Shown: in pieces, positions 25,141-33,048 of the stretch | Position numbering within the stretch: position 1 is the first letter of the stretch | Layout: every line of letters begins with the position of its first letter | Source of the DNA: Ruminococcoides intestinihominis | GTDB lineage: Bacteria > Bacillota > Clostridia > Oscillospirales > Acutalibacteraceae | Length of the DNA: 51,194 nucleotides | Direction of reading: 5' to 3' | Assembly (NCBI RefSeq): GCF_040096285.1 | Contig: NZ_JBBMEY010000015.1 | Coordinates: forward strand, 1-51,194 | The notes under the pieces: model-generated | The model's database searches: none | What the model saw: only the letters and a program-made list of their open reading frames with translations | What the model was told of the DNA's origin: nothing | Made by a program: the position numbers and the translations under genes

Positions 25141-26403
25141 CTACTTTACTACTGACAAAGCAGAATTGTTGTAGTCAAGAATTTCGTTAAACTTACTTTC
25201 TACATCACTAAACTGTAAATTATAAATTTCATCAACATAAGAGAAAAATTCTCTGTTTGTAAAGTGGCTTTCCATCAAACCGTTACCAATAGAATTTACT
25301 GAATTTAGTGAAGAAATTGCATCACCATAAACTGCCTTTTTAGAAATTTCATAGTCTTCTTTAGAAAGGCCCTTTTCTCTTAACTCTTTAATATAGTCAA
25401 TGATAGTGTCATAAACTTCCTTAGGCTTTTGACTTTCACCGTCAAGAAGTACACAGGAACAACCCTCAGTTTCAAAATATTCATAACTAAAGGACTGATT
25501 AATAAGGCCTTTGTCAAGCATATCTCTATAGATTTTACTTGTTGAACTAAACAGCATTGCAAGTAGCACATCAACTGAAGCCATATCCTTGCTAGTAGAA
25601 AGACCTGTGTATTTGTTCTTGAAACCGATATTAAACAGTGGTACTGCAACAGGTAGGTTACATTCTACATAGTCCTTAACCACTTCATATGGTTCATCTT
25701 CAAAATAATTTTGAATTGTAACATCTTCAGCAGGTTTTAGAAGTCTATCTGCTACTTCAAGAACTTCATCTAACTTTGCTTTACCACAAACACAAAGTGC
25801 CATATTGTTTAGGTTATAGAAAGTGTTGTAGCATTTGTACAAAAGTTCAGGTGTGATTTTGGCAATACTTTCAACTGTACCTGCAATATCAATCTTTACA
25901 GGATGATTATGGTACATAACTTCAAGCAAATTGAACATTACTCTCCATTCAGGAGAATCATCATACATTTTGATTTCTTGACCGATAATACCTTGTTCCT
26001 TTGCTACTGTTTCTTCAGTAAAATAAGGTCTTTGTACAAAATCCAAAAGAATTTCCAGACTTTCCTTAAAATTATCTGTTGTTGAGAAAAGGTAGCAAGT
26101 TTTATCAAAACTTGTAAATGCATTAGCGTTTGCACCTGTCTTTGCGTACTTTGCAAAGGCATCTCCATCTTCACATTCAAATAGTTTATGTTCAAGATAA
26201 TGAGCAATACCATCCGGTACTGTCATTTTCTCTCCACCATTTGAACTGAAAGTTGTGTTGATTGAGCCATATCTTGTACCAAAAACTGCATAGGTACTGT
26301 TGTAGCCCTCTTTTTCATATACATAAATGTTAAGGCCAGATTTATGCTTAACCTTATAATACTTGTCCCTTGTCAGTTGGGATTTTATTTCTTGTACACT
26401 CAT
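25141..26403 (-). CDS. M16-family zinc peptidase (YmfH-like), active-site intact
   Basis: 420 residues. The inverted zinc site HYLEH is present near residue 70 (GIAHYLEHKLFE), with a downstream glutamate in QGIIGQEIKMY. The pair with the next gene resembles YmfF/YmfH of Bacillus; heterodimeric M16 enzymes often have one active and one inactive chain. Substrate unknown; cytosolic. Its ATG overlaps the stop of the upstream partner (ATGA), so the two are coupled and probably form a complex. Confidence 0.88.
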   Translation of the reverse strand: MSVQEIKSQLTRDKYYKVKHKSGLNIYVYEKEGYNSTYAVFGTRYGSINTTFSSNGGEKMTVPDGIAHYLEHKLFECEDGDAFAKYAKTGANANAFTSFDKTCYLFSTTDNFKESLEILLDFVQRPYFTEETVAKEQGIIGQEIKMYDDSPEWRVMFNLLEVMYHNHPVKIDIAGTVESIAKITPELLYKCYNTFYNLNNMALCVCGKAKLDEVLEVADRLLKPAEDVTIQNYFEDEPYEVVKDYVECNLPVAVPLFNIGFKNKYTGLSTSKDMASVDVLLAMLFSSTSKIYRDMLDKGLINQSFSYEYFETEGCSCVLLDGESQKPKEVYDTIIDYIKELREKGLSKEDYEISKKAVYGDAISSLNSVNSIGNGLMESHFTNREFFSYVDEIYNLQFSDVESKFNEILDYNNSALSVVK

Positions 26404-27668
26404 TCTTTACTCTCCAATGTATAAACTGTATCTAGTTTTAGTTTCTTAGCCATTTCAATAATTTCTTCTCTTGTAACAGAATTTACTTCCTTACAAGCAT
26501 CTTCAACAGAAGAAATTTTGTTGGAAAGAACCTGAGAAAAATACCATGTTTCCAGTCCAAATTCATTATCGGCAATTGTAATAAAGCTATTGCACATTGA
26601 TAACTTTGTGGCATTAATTTCAAAGTCGGTAAAATTGCCATTTGCTAGGTCATCAAGTTCCTTTAGGATAGCATTCTTAGCTTCCTCGATATTTTTCTTT
26701 TCTACACCTGACTCAATAAACATTAAGCCTTTGTTCTTAATAAATCTTGATGAGCAGTAGTAACATAGGCTAAGCTTTTCACGAACATTGTTAAATAGCT
26801 TACTGTGAGCAGTACCACCTAACATTGCAACTGCAAGACGCATTGGCATTGTGTTGTCCTTGTTATCGGAAATATCTGTACGGAAAGCAAGAATCATTTT
26901 GCTTTGAGAAAGTTCCATTTCTTCCTTTACAGTCTTAACTTCTGTAACTTCACCTGAAACAATGTTGTTAATTTCACATTCTGTACGGTCATACTTGCTA
27001 AACTGAGCTTTTAGTTCATCAATAACTGCATCAGATGAACTGTCTCCTACATAGAAAATTTCTACTCTGGAATTATTTAGCAATGACACCCAACCGTTAT
27101 ATAGGTCTTCACCTGTTACCGTGTCAATATCTTCTTTTGTACCGAATCTTGATAGGCTATAAGGTTCATACTTACAGATAATCTTAACTGCTTGATTAAT
27201 AGAATATGTTCTCTTATCATTAAATTCAGAGTCAATAACTTCCTTTAGCTGACGCTTTTCTTGAGTAATTTCTTCTTCACAGAAAGAATTTCCATCTAAC
27301 TTAGGATTGAAAATAATATTGCAAAGTAAATCTGTCATATCCTTTGAAATATTATCTCCCTCAAAGGCATATTTATCATCAATGCCACTGATAGAGAAAG
27401 TTACAATCTGATTATCACCGGTTTTACGAACAAAACCACCTAAATGAGCACCATATAGGTCGGAAAGTTTCTTAGAAAGTAAAGTAAAATCCGGATACTT
27501 ACTAGTTGTACGAGTCATAACCCCTGAAAGTAAAGCATTGACTGATGCAGTTTCTTCCTTTAGTGGAACAATAAATGACACACTAATCTTTGATGTTTTG
27601 AAACGATTGTCCTTTATTGAATTGAAATAGACACCCTTAGCTATTTCTAATCTATTTATGGAATCCAT
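26400..27668 (-). CDS. M16-family peptidase-like protein (YmfF-like), zinc site missing
   Basis: About 422 residues with the two-lobe M16 fold (LGGTAHSKLFNNVREKLSLCYYC in the second lobe) but no HxxEH: the matching place reads SGVMTRTTSKYPDF. It is probably the non-catalytic partner of the following gene. Start MDSINRLE is chosen because AGGAGG lies directly upstream; an earlier ATG lacks an RBS. An extended -10 (TGGTATAAT, minus strand, -10 at 27700-27705) sits just upstream and probably drives the four-gene run down to folD. Confidence 0.85.
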   Translation of the reverse strand: MDSINRLEIAKGVYFNSIKDNRFKTSKISVSFIVPLKEETASVNALLSGVMTRTTSKYPDFTLLSKKLSDLYGAHLGGFVRKTGDNQIVTFSISGIDDKYAFEGDNISKDMTDLLCNIIFNPKLDGNSFCEEEITQEKRQLKEVIDSEFNDKRTYSINQAVKIICKYEPYSLSRFGTKEDIDTVTGEDLYNGWVSLLNNSRVEIFYVGDSSSDAVIDELKAQFSKYDRTECEINNIVSGEVTEVKTVKEEMELSQSKMILAFRTDISDNKDNTMPMRLAVAMLGGTAHSKLFNNVREKLSLCYYCSSRFIKNKGLMFIESGVEKKNIEEAKNAILKELDDLANGNFTDFEINATKLSMCNSFITIADNEFGLETWYFSQVLSNKISSVEDACKEVNSVTREEIIEMAKKLKLDTVYTLESKE

Positions 27669-27753
27669 ATAATTCCTCCTAATACACATTATCAAGATTA
27701 TTATACCATAGTGATAGGAATTATAAAAGTATTTTGGGAAAATATATTTTAGG

Positions 27754-27782
27754 TTGACATATGTAATATGTAATGCTATAAT
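27754..27782 (+). promoter_or_regulatory. Promoter of tRNA-Leu
   Basis: TTGACA (27754-27759), 17 bp, TATAAT (27777-27782): full consensus, ending 22 bp before the tRNA. Confidence 0.88.
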
Positions 27783-27804
27783 TACTGTTGCAAAAAGTTA
27801 ATAT

Positions 27805-27888
27805 GCGAGTGTGCTGGAATAGGCAGACAGGCACGTTTGAGGGGCGTGTGTCTTTGACGTACGGGTTCAAGTCCCGTTACTCGCACCA
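27805..27888 (+). tRNA. tRNA-Leu (anticodon GAG)
   Basis: 84 bases. Acceptor stem gcgagtg/tactcgc (last pair wobble), D-arm with the aataggcaga loop, anticodon stem cacgt/gcgtg with 7-base loop ttgaggg (anticodon GAG, reads CUC/CUU), a long class II variable arm, T-arm acggg-ttcaagt-cccgt, and an encoded CCA. It is the anchor of the repeat array that follows. Confidence 0.95.
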
Positions 27889-27938
27889 TAGAAAAAGAGA
27901 AGTACAACCGTACTTCTCTTTTTCTATTATTCAAACAA
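27874..27938 (+). repeat. 65-bp direct repeat, left copy (tRNA 3' end plus terminator)
   Basis: Runs from ccgttactcgcacca at the tRNA 3' end through the terminator to caaacaa. Identical over 65 bp to 28608-28672, like an att-type duplication at a tRNA 3' end. Confidence 0.9.
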
Positions 27939-28088
27939 TCAAACGATAACGGGACTTGAAGACGACCGTTAAGAAAACAGTCCGGTGGACTGTTTTTAGG
28001 GAGGGCGTTGATGCCTCTTTCCTAACGCATTTGTGCTTAATAAGCGAGGTAGGTACTTTGGCTAGTACAATCACCGTTACTCACACCA
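27889..28088 (+). repeat. tRNA-end repeat array, unit 1 (200 bp)
   Basis: Begins after the tRNA CCA and ends at another copy of the tRNA end (ccgttactcacacca, 28074-28088). It holds the tRNA terminator, gataacgggacttga (an inverted near-copy of the tRNA T-arm/acceptor), the aaaacagtcc-ggt-ggactgtttt hairpin, and the shared tail. 67 bp shorter than units 2 and 3 because their middle section is missing. Confidence 0.88.
27890..27925 (+). terminator. Terminator of tRNA-Leu (first copy)
   Basis: Perfect 16-bp stem (agaaaaagagaagtac / gtacttctctttttct) with a 4-base loop and a T-rich right arm, starting 2 bp past the tRNA. Works in both directions. An exact copy lies 734 bp downstream. Confidence 0.92.
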
Positions 28089-28355
28089 CTACAAGCAATG
28101 CGATAACGGGACTTGAGGTGTGACGAGAACGACTGCTGCCGGTGGCAGATGAAAGGAGTTCGAGGAAGAGCTACAACAGGGAGTTTGAGGAAGTGCATTT
28201 ATGCACAACGATAAACGACCATGTTGTACTTGGAGTTAAGAAAACAGTCCGGTGGACTGTTTTTAGGGAGGGCGTTGATGCCTCTTTCCTAACGCATTTG
28301 TGCTTAATAAGCGAGGTAGGTACTTTGGCTAGTACAATCACCGTTACTCACACCA
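28089..28355 (+). repeat. tRNA-end repeat array, unit 2 (267 bp)
   Basis: Nearly identical to unit 3. In order: gcgataacgggacttga (inverted near-copy of the tRNA 3' arm), the ctgcc-ggt-ggcag hairpin, the aaaacagtcc-ggt-ggactgtttt hairpin, and a final ccgttactcacacca. It contains a short open frame with an MADERSSRKS start (GTG at 28142) that is judged non-coding. Confidence 0.88.
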
Positions 28356-28622
28356 CTACAAGCAATGCGATAACGGGACTTGAGGTGTGACGAGAACGAC
28401 TGCTGCCGGTGGCAGATGAAAGGAGTTCGAGGAAGAGCTACAACAGGGAGTTTGAGGAAGTGCATTTATGCACAACGATAAACGACCATGTTGTACTTGG
28501 AGTTAAGAAAACAGTCCGGTGGACTGTTTTTAGGGAGGGCGTAGATGCCTCTTTACTTTCGCATTTGTGCTTAATAAGCGAGATAGGCACTTTTGCTAGT
28601 GCAAACACCGTTACTCGCACCA
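28356..28622 (+). repeat. tRNA-end repeat array, unit 3 (267 bp)
   Basis: Same layout as unit 2, with a cluster of differences near the end (about 28542-28605). Its last 15 bases, ccgttactcgcacca, match the true tRNA end exactly, whereas units 1 and 2 read tcacacca. Confidence 0.88.
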
Positions 28623-28672
28623 TAGAAAAAGAGAAGTACAACCGTACTTCTCTTTTTCTATTATTCAAACAA
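28608..28672 (+). repeat. 65-bp direct repeat, right copy
   Basis: Exact copy of 27874-27938, followed by gcgataacgggc, so the array is bounded on both sides by the tRNA end plus terminator. Confidence 0.9.
28624..28659 (+). terminator. Second copy of the tRNA-Leu terminator
   Basis: Same 16-bp stem and 4-base loop as the terminator after the tRNA. It closes the array, so any transcript reading through the array would stop here. From here to the HNH gene (28660-28748) nothing else is seen. Confidence 0.9.
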
Positions 28673-28748
28673 GCAAAGCGATAACGGGCTTAATAATCAC
28701 AATATCTATATAATTCAATAAAAAACCACAAAAACATAAATGATATTT

Positions 28749-29711
28749 CTATTTCTTAAATATATATCTTCTATGGTATTTCATAAAATTATTCATATTA
28801 TAATCTAATTCTATTTTGTTATCATTTTGAATATTGGATAGTATTTTATCCATATTACTTAACTTTGAAGAAATTATAATATTGCCATTTTCATCAAAAG
28901 AAATTAAACCTTTATCAAATAATTTATCGTGATTTGCACAAAGCAATAATCCATTATTTACATCTATCTTTTCATTACTATCCGATACACTCCAAGGCTT
29001 AATATGACTGGCAACAAGTAAATCAGGTATTGATAATTGGCATAAACAACATTGATTATTATACTTTTTAAGAAGTTTTTCTCTAAATACACTTTGATTT
29101 ACTCTTGCTTTTACAAGTACATCTTTTTCTTTACCTTCAATATTATCAGAAGAAATTTTAGATATAAAATCATTTCGTTCACTATCATAGTTTTTAATAT
29201 ATTCTAAAACCTCATCATTTAAATATTTCCCATTAGGTAATTTTTCATTTTTAGGATTACGCCATGTGTTATGAAATTTTTTATTTATAACAAAAGTTCT
29301 CTTATTTTCAGAAACAAGTACTGCTTTATCTGTACTAATAAAAAATTCACATTTACTTTTATCATCTCTTTTATCTAGTACAGTTTCAGGGATTTTTTGT
29401 ATTTTTCTAAATAGTCTAGCATTCTCATACCAGCCTACAATTACATTTTCGTTTTTTCTTTTTCTAGCAATCCAAACAATAGTTATACCATCTGCATATT
29501 TATCACTTTTATTTGCCCCATAATATTCTATATTCATATTCCCTTTATGTTGCACATAACCATAGTACTTACCATCATAATTTTCAAAATTATATACTTC
29601 ATGTCCTATGTTTTTCTCGTTATATGAACCACCATCACGAATTTCATCAACACCAATCTGTTGACCTTTATAGTATTTCATATATCCTATTCTGCAATAT
29701 AAAATTGGCAT
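28749..29711 (-). CDS. HNH endonuclease-domain protein, possible restriction/defence enzyme
   Basis: About 320 residues. The C-terminal part (about 217-275) is an HNH domain: CCLCQLSIPDLLVASHIKPW with paired cysteines, then NGLLLCANHDKLFD (second metal half) and GLISFDENG. This form (HNH_2-like) is common in type IV/McrA-like restriction enzymes. The N-terminal 200 residues are rich in aromatic and basic residues (YYGYVQHKG, WIARKRKN) and could be a modified-DNA recognition domain; I cannot name it. Start MPILYCRIG is chosen because AAAGGGTGA sits upstream; an earlier in-frame start lacks an RBS. AT-richer than its neighbours and next to the tRNA array, which suggests acquired cargo. Confidence 0.78.
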   Translation of the reverse strand: MPILYCRIGYMKYYKGQQIGVDEIRDGGSYNEKNIGHEVYNFENYDGKYYGYVQHKGNMNIEYYGANKSDKYADGITIVWIARKRKNENVIVGWYENARLFRKIQKIPETVLDKRDDKSKCEFFISTDKAVLVSENKRTFVINKKFHNTWRNPKNEKLPNGKYLNDEVLEYIKNYDSERNDFISKISSDNIEGKEKDVLVKARVNQSVFREKLLKKYNNQCCLCQLSIPDLLVASHIKPWSVSDSNEKIDVNNGLLLCANHDKLFDKGLISFDENGNIIISSKLSNMDKILSNIQNDNKIELDYNMNNFMKYHRRYIFKK

Positions 29712-29813
29712 AAAATCACCCTTTATGTAAATTAATTTCATTATATCAAATATATCTTTAAATAACAACTAATAGACAAAATAATATTTTCATTTTTAAA
29801 ACTATACAAAAGG

Positions 29814-29846
29814 TAAAAGACTCTGACTAAAAAGTCAGAGCCTTTT
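29814..29846 (-). terminator. Terminator after the Ig-like secreted protein gene
   Basis: Stem ctctgact / agtcagag with a 4-base loop, extended by an aaaag / ctttt pairing with one mismatch. The T run on the minus strand follows the stem. Confidence 0.8.
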
Positions 29847-29886
29847 GGGAGAAAATTGAGATTTGGTTATATCGAAATTTTAGGAA

Positions 29887-30858
29887 TTATATAACTAAAA
29901 CATTTACACTATTTGTGTAAACTGACTTATCGGCAAAGGTGATTTTGAAAGTAAGCTTTGTTACACCTTTCTTCTTACCTGTTACAACACCTGACTTGCT
30001 GACAGTAGCAACCTTTGTATTCTTAATAGTATAAGTAACCTTGTAGTTCTTAGGAGCAACATAAACACCACAATTTTTGCTTGTTAGTTTTTCCTTAACT
30101 ACTCTATTTGTAAAGTTATACTTTTCTTTAACAGATAAATCTTCAATGTCGCCTACATAAAAGTTATCATAGCCACTAGTTACATTATTTATCTTTACTG
30201 CTGTAGCAGTTTTAATATTGACATTCTTTACTGTTGCAGTAAAGTTACCTACCTTAGTAGCCTTGTTATTGCCAACCTTTTGATAAAGAGTGTATGTAGA
30301 AGTACCTACACCAACAGTATAAATTTCATTATTAGCCATTTTTAGGATTGACTTACCTGTAGTCTTGATAGAATACATAGCACCTTTCTTTGGGAAAGAA
30401 ATCATAGTTCTTAACTTTTTGTATGACTGATACTTAGTATAATACTCACTATTGTTGAATGATACATACTTATTGTATGAAAGGTTAAGTTTCTTTGAAT
30501 TTTTTTTTAGAACTGTCTTAAAGTCACCAACAATAATCTTTACCTTGCCAACATACTTTTCGCCTCGATATGCTTTAGCAATACAAGTGCCTTTCTTAGC
30601 TGCATAATAAACTTTGTCACCGTACTTATCTTTCTTTGATTTTACAACAGAACTTGAACCAAAGACAAGTCTTGTGACGCCCTCTTCATCAAGCCAACTA
30701 CCTACTGTACTGCCTACATTGTATCTACGGGTTTGTAGATACTGACTTTTTGATGAAGTAGATTTTACTTCTTTTTCTTCTGCAAAACATGATGTTGTGC
30801 AGATACTTGCTGACACTAGGCAAAGGATTGCCATTAAAATTGAGATTATCTTTTTCAT
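29887..30858 (-). CDS. Secreted protein with C-terminal bacterial Ig-like (BIG_2) domain
   Basis: About 323 residues. Signal peptide MKKIISILMAILCLVSAS to about 27 (SCFA). The mature part is Lys/Tyr/Thr-rich and beta-structured. The last 80 residues hold the Ig-like pattern YTIKNTKVATVSKSGVVTGK-x-x-GVTKLT typical of BIG_2 folds, and an earlier degenerate copy lies near residues 50-110. No anchor is seen. Start MKKII is chosen over earlier start codons because GAAGGGAA lies upstream. Function unknown; likely cell-envelope or extracellular. Confidence 0.82.
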   Translation of the reverse strand: MKKIISILMAILCLVSASICTTSCFAEEKEVKSTSSKSQYLQTRRYNVGSTVGSWLDEEGVTRLVFGSSSVVKSKKDKYGDKVYYAAKKGTCIAKAYRGEKYVGKVKIIVGDFKTVLKKNSKKLNLSYNKYVSFNNSEYYTKYQSYKKLRTMISFPKKGAMYSIKTTGKSILKMANNEIYTVGVGTSTYTLYQKVGNNKATKVGNFTATVKNVNIKTATAVKINNVTSGYDNFYVGDIEDLSVKEKYNFTNRVVKEKLTSKNCGVYVAPKNYKVTYTIKNTKVATVSKSGVVTGKKKGVTKLTFKITFADKSVYTNSVNVLVI

Positions 30859-31045
30859 AATAATATTCCCTTCCGAATAAAATTTGTTTGACATAATCTT
30901 TATCAAACATATAATAATAATTAGAAAGTGTTTATAAAGAATTCTTTTATAATTTAACTGCTTTCATATATAACACTTTTCAAAAGTCAAAAAGGTTACA
31001 TAAATTTATAAAAATTTTAAAAAAAATTTTTTCTGAGGTGATTTT

Positions 31046-31267
31046 ATGATAATAACATATGATGTTGCAAAAAGGATAAAGGACATAGTTTCTAATGATT
31101 TTGACCTTTATTTACATTTTCACGACAGTTGTGGTGGTCAATATTTTAATTTTGATGAAAAGCCAAGTGATGAGGTTTATACAGCTATTAAAAAGTTCTT
31201 TAGTGAAATTGATAAAAAGATAGTTGTAATAATCAGTGATGACAAAATGAGCTTTTACTTGCAATAA
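31046..31267 (+). CDS. Small conserved-looking cytosolic protein, 73 aa
   Basis: GAGGTGA lies 4-5 bases before the ATG, so the gene looks real. Acidic alpha/beta protein with a central LYLHFHDSCGGQYF motif (His, Asp, Cys, Gly-Gly) that could bind a metal or carry a reactive cysteine. From memory it resembles the small RDAC-type family of gut Firmicutes, but this is not certain. It stands alone on the plus strand, divergent from the Ig-like protein, followed by a strong hairpin. Confidence 0.7.
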   Translation: MIITYDVAKRIKDIVSNDFDLYLHFHDSCGGQYFNFDEKPSDEVYTAIKKFFSEIDKKIVVIISDDKMSFYLQ

Positions 31268-31279
31268 AACACAAAGAGA

Positions 31280-31307
31280 AACACCACAACCATTTGGCTG
31301 TGGTGTT
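31280..31307. terminator. Hairpin between convergent genes
   Basis: Stem aacaccaca / tgtggtgtt with inner cc/gg pairs and a short loop. T-rich on the minus side, so it probably ends both the 73-aa gene and the lipoprotein gene. Confidence 0.65.
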
Positions 31308-31371
31308 ATCTACATTAAAGGGATTTAGTTTGAAAACTTTAATATTAAAATGGAAAATTACTAACTGTAAT

Positions 31372-31881
31372 TTACTTTCTTACTAATACGCTAGAAAGTC
31401 CTGTGTTTTCATCAGAATAGCTGATTGTATCATCATCGGCATTGTAATCAAAATTAGAAGTTGCATCGCTGATTGTACAAGAAACAGTTGAACCGTCAAA
31501 TTCATATGTACCTTCTACACCTACACCACCAACAGCACCAACTAATGTGCCGTCTTCACTAAATGTATATGTAACATCAACGCCTGAAGAATCTACACCC
31601 TGAGCTGCACAATATTCTTCTAATGTCTGAGAATTACCATCTGCGTCAACAATTTGATCAAGTACCCATTCACCTGTAATATCTGCTACCTGTGTATCAT
31701 CATCACTATTTTCATCACTATTTTTTGAATCATCAGAACTCTTATCTGCTGTATCTGATGCACTTGAATCTGCCTTTGAACTAGACTTATCATCACTACC
31801 ACAACCGTACATTGCAAATGAACCAACAAGACATAGTGCTAATAAAAGAACTAAACCTTTAATACTAATATTCTTTTTCAT
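31372..31881 (-). CDS. Lipoprotein with Ser/Asp-rich linker and lipocalin-like C-terminal domain
   Basis: 169 residues. Lipoprotein signal ending at a lipobox-like FAMYGC (Cys about 27), then a Ser/Asp/Lys linker (about 28-65), then a small beta domain (about 66-169) with GEWVLDQIVDADG, VTYTFSEDGTL and GTYEFDGSTVS. These repeats of G-x-W/Y-x-x-D and F-x-x-D-G resemble lipocalin-like/DUF folds that measure lipid or sugar environments; the binding partner is unknown. Membrane-anchored on the outside after Lgt processing. RBS GAGAGG. It follows the TM2-protein gene closely. Confidence 0.8.
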   Translation of the reverse strand: MKKNISIKGLVLLLALCLVGSFAMYGCGSDDKSSSKADSSASDTADKSSDDSKNSDENSDDDTQVADITGEWVLDQIVDADGNSQTLEEYCAAQGVDSSGVDVTYTFSEDGTLVGAVGGVGVEGTYEFDGSTVSCTISDATSNFDYNADDDTISYSDENTGLSSVLVRK

Positions 31882-31900
31882 AAAGCGTTACCTCTCACTA

Positions 31901-32128
31901 TTAGTTAGCAGTTGTATTATAATTTGTATCTTCTACAACCCAATTATTTCCGTTCTTATCCTGAAAAGTACCCATACAAACTTTAATAAAATCAACTAAC
32001 CAGCCGATACCGAATACTCCACCGGTGATTAACCATAAAACACCGGTACCAATTTTGCCGGCTAAAAATCTGTGTACTCCAAGTCCTCCTAGGAAAAATG
32101 TAAGTAAAATTGCTGCTGTTTTTGACAT
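31901..32128 (-). CDS. TM2 domain membrane protein
   Basis: About 75 residues. Typical TM2 layout: two helices with the LGGLGVHRFLAGK turn and GIGWLVDFIKV, the DRF/HRF-like motif between them. Start MSKTAA is chosen because AAAGGAGG sits upstream; earlier in-frame codons lack an RBS. Function of the family is not known. 19 bp upstream of the lipoprotein gene, probably co-transcribed. Confidence 0.88.
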   Translation of the reverse strand: MSKTAAILLTFFLGGLGVHRFLAGKIGTGVLWLITGGVFGIGWLVDFIKVCMGTFQDKNGNNWVVEDTNYNTTAN

Positions 32129-32308
32129 ATTGTTTGCCTCCTTTAATTTTATATTTTTATTATACATAGCAATCATATATAAATCAACATAATGGCATAA
32201 TCGTCAAATTTCTGGCATAAACGCAATTTTGGGGACTATAAAAAAGTATTTTTTTATGATACAATTAACTTATAAACATAATATTAGGAATAAGTATGAG
32301 GGATAAAA

Positions 32309-33037
32309 ATGAAAATTGCTATAATTGATGATGAAAAATATCAATTTGATATTCTTAAAGATACTTGTACTGAGTATGGCAATAACAATAATATAAAAAT
32401 AGATACTGATTATTATGAAGATGGAAATGTGTTCTTAAATCATCTTAATAATAATTACAGTATCTGCTTTATTGATATTTATATGTCTGCAATTAATGGT
32501 ATTGACTTAGCAAAAAAGCTAAGAGAAATAAACAAAGATATTGTTATTGTGTTTGTTACAACAAGCAGTGACTTTATGGCAGAGGCTTTTTCTGTACATG
32601 CTTTTCACTACATTACAAAGCCATATGAAAAAGAAAAAATTTTTCAGGTATTAACTGACAGTATAGCTATACTACCTGATGTTTCACACTATATACAAAT
32701 TGTGTGTGACAAGAAAAATATTAAATTAAAAATCAAAGACCTTGTTTCTTGTGAGTCCGATGCACACTATCTACTGCTTACAACAAGTGATAATGCTGAA
32801 CTAAGAGTTAGAATGACACTAAATAAATTTATAGAAGAAACAAAGAATTATGAAGAATTAATCCAAATTAACAGAGGTATTATAATCAATATTGATTATC
32901 TAGACAAGATTGATAATTCAAACTGTCACCTTACAAATGGTACTGTCTTTCCCATTAAAGTCAGAGAAAAGAAAAGTATTGAAAATAAAATAAATCAGTA
33001 CATTTTCTGTAAATTACGAAAGCAATCAAATATATAA
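32309..33037 (+). CDS. LytTR-family response regulator (AgrA-like)
   Basis: 242 residues. Receiver domain 1-120: acidic pocket IIDDE, phospho-acceptor Asp56 (CFIDIYM), Thr/Ser at TTSS, Lys in YITKPYEKE. LytTR DNA-binding domain about 135-235 (VSCESDAHYLLL, INRGIIINIDYLDKI). Activates or represses target promoters through paired direct repeats. RBS GAGGG. It overlaps nothing; the kinase gene starts 11 bp later. Confidence 0.92.
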   Translation: MKIAIIDDEKYQFDILKDTCTEYGNNNNIKIDTDYYEDGNVFLNHLNNNYSICFIDIYMSAINGIDLAKKLREINKDIVIVFVTTSSDFMAEAFSVHAFHYITKPYEKEKIFQVLTDSIAILPDVSHYIQIVCDKKNIKLKIKDLVSCESDAHYLLLTTSDNAELRVRMTLNKFIEETKNYEELIQINRGIIINIDYLDKIDNSNCHLTNGTVFPIKVREKKSIENKINQYIFCKLRKQSNI

Positions 33038-33048
33038 GGAGTGGTACT

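Noticed and set aside
28142..28390. Plus-strand open frame (MADERSSRKS start) in repeat unit 2, with a near copy at 28409-28684
   Set aside because: It repeats with the 267-bp unit, runs across palindromes and tRNA-end copies, lacks a convincing RBS and ends at unit-specific points. Best seen as a by-product of the repeat.
27889..28622. Array considered as a CRISPR
   Set aside because: Units are 200-267 bp and nearly identical throughout, with no short repeat/variable spacer pattern and no cas genes.
27889..28622. Extra tRNA genes in the array
   Set aside because: Only the 3' ~15 bases of the tRNA (and an inverted T-arm copy) recur; no D-arm or anticodon arm is present.
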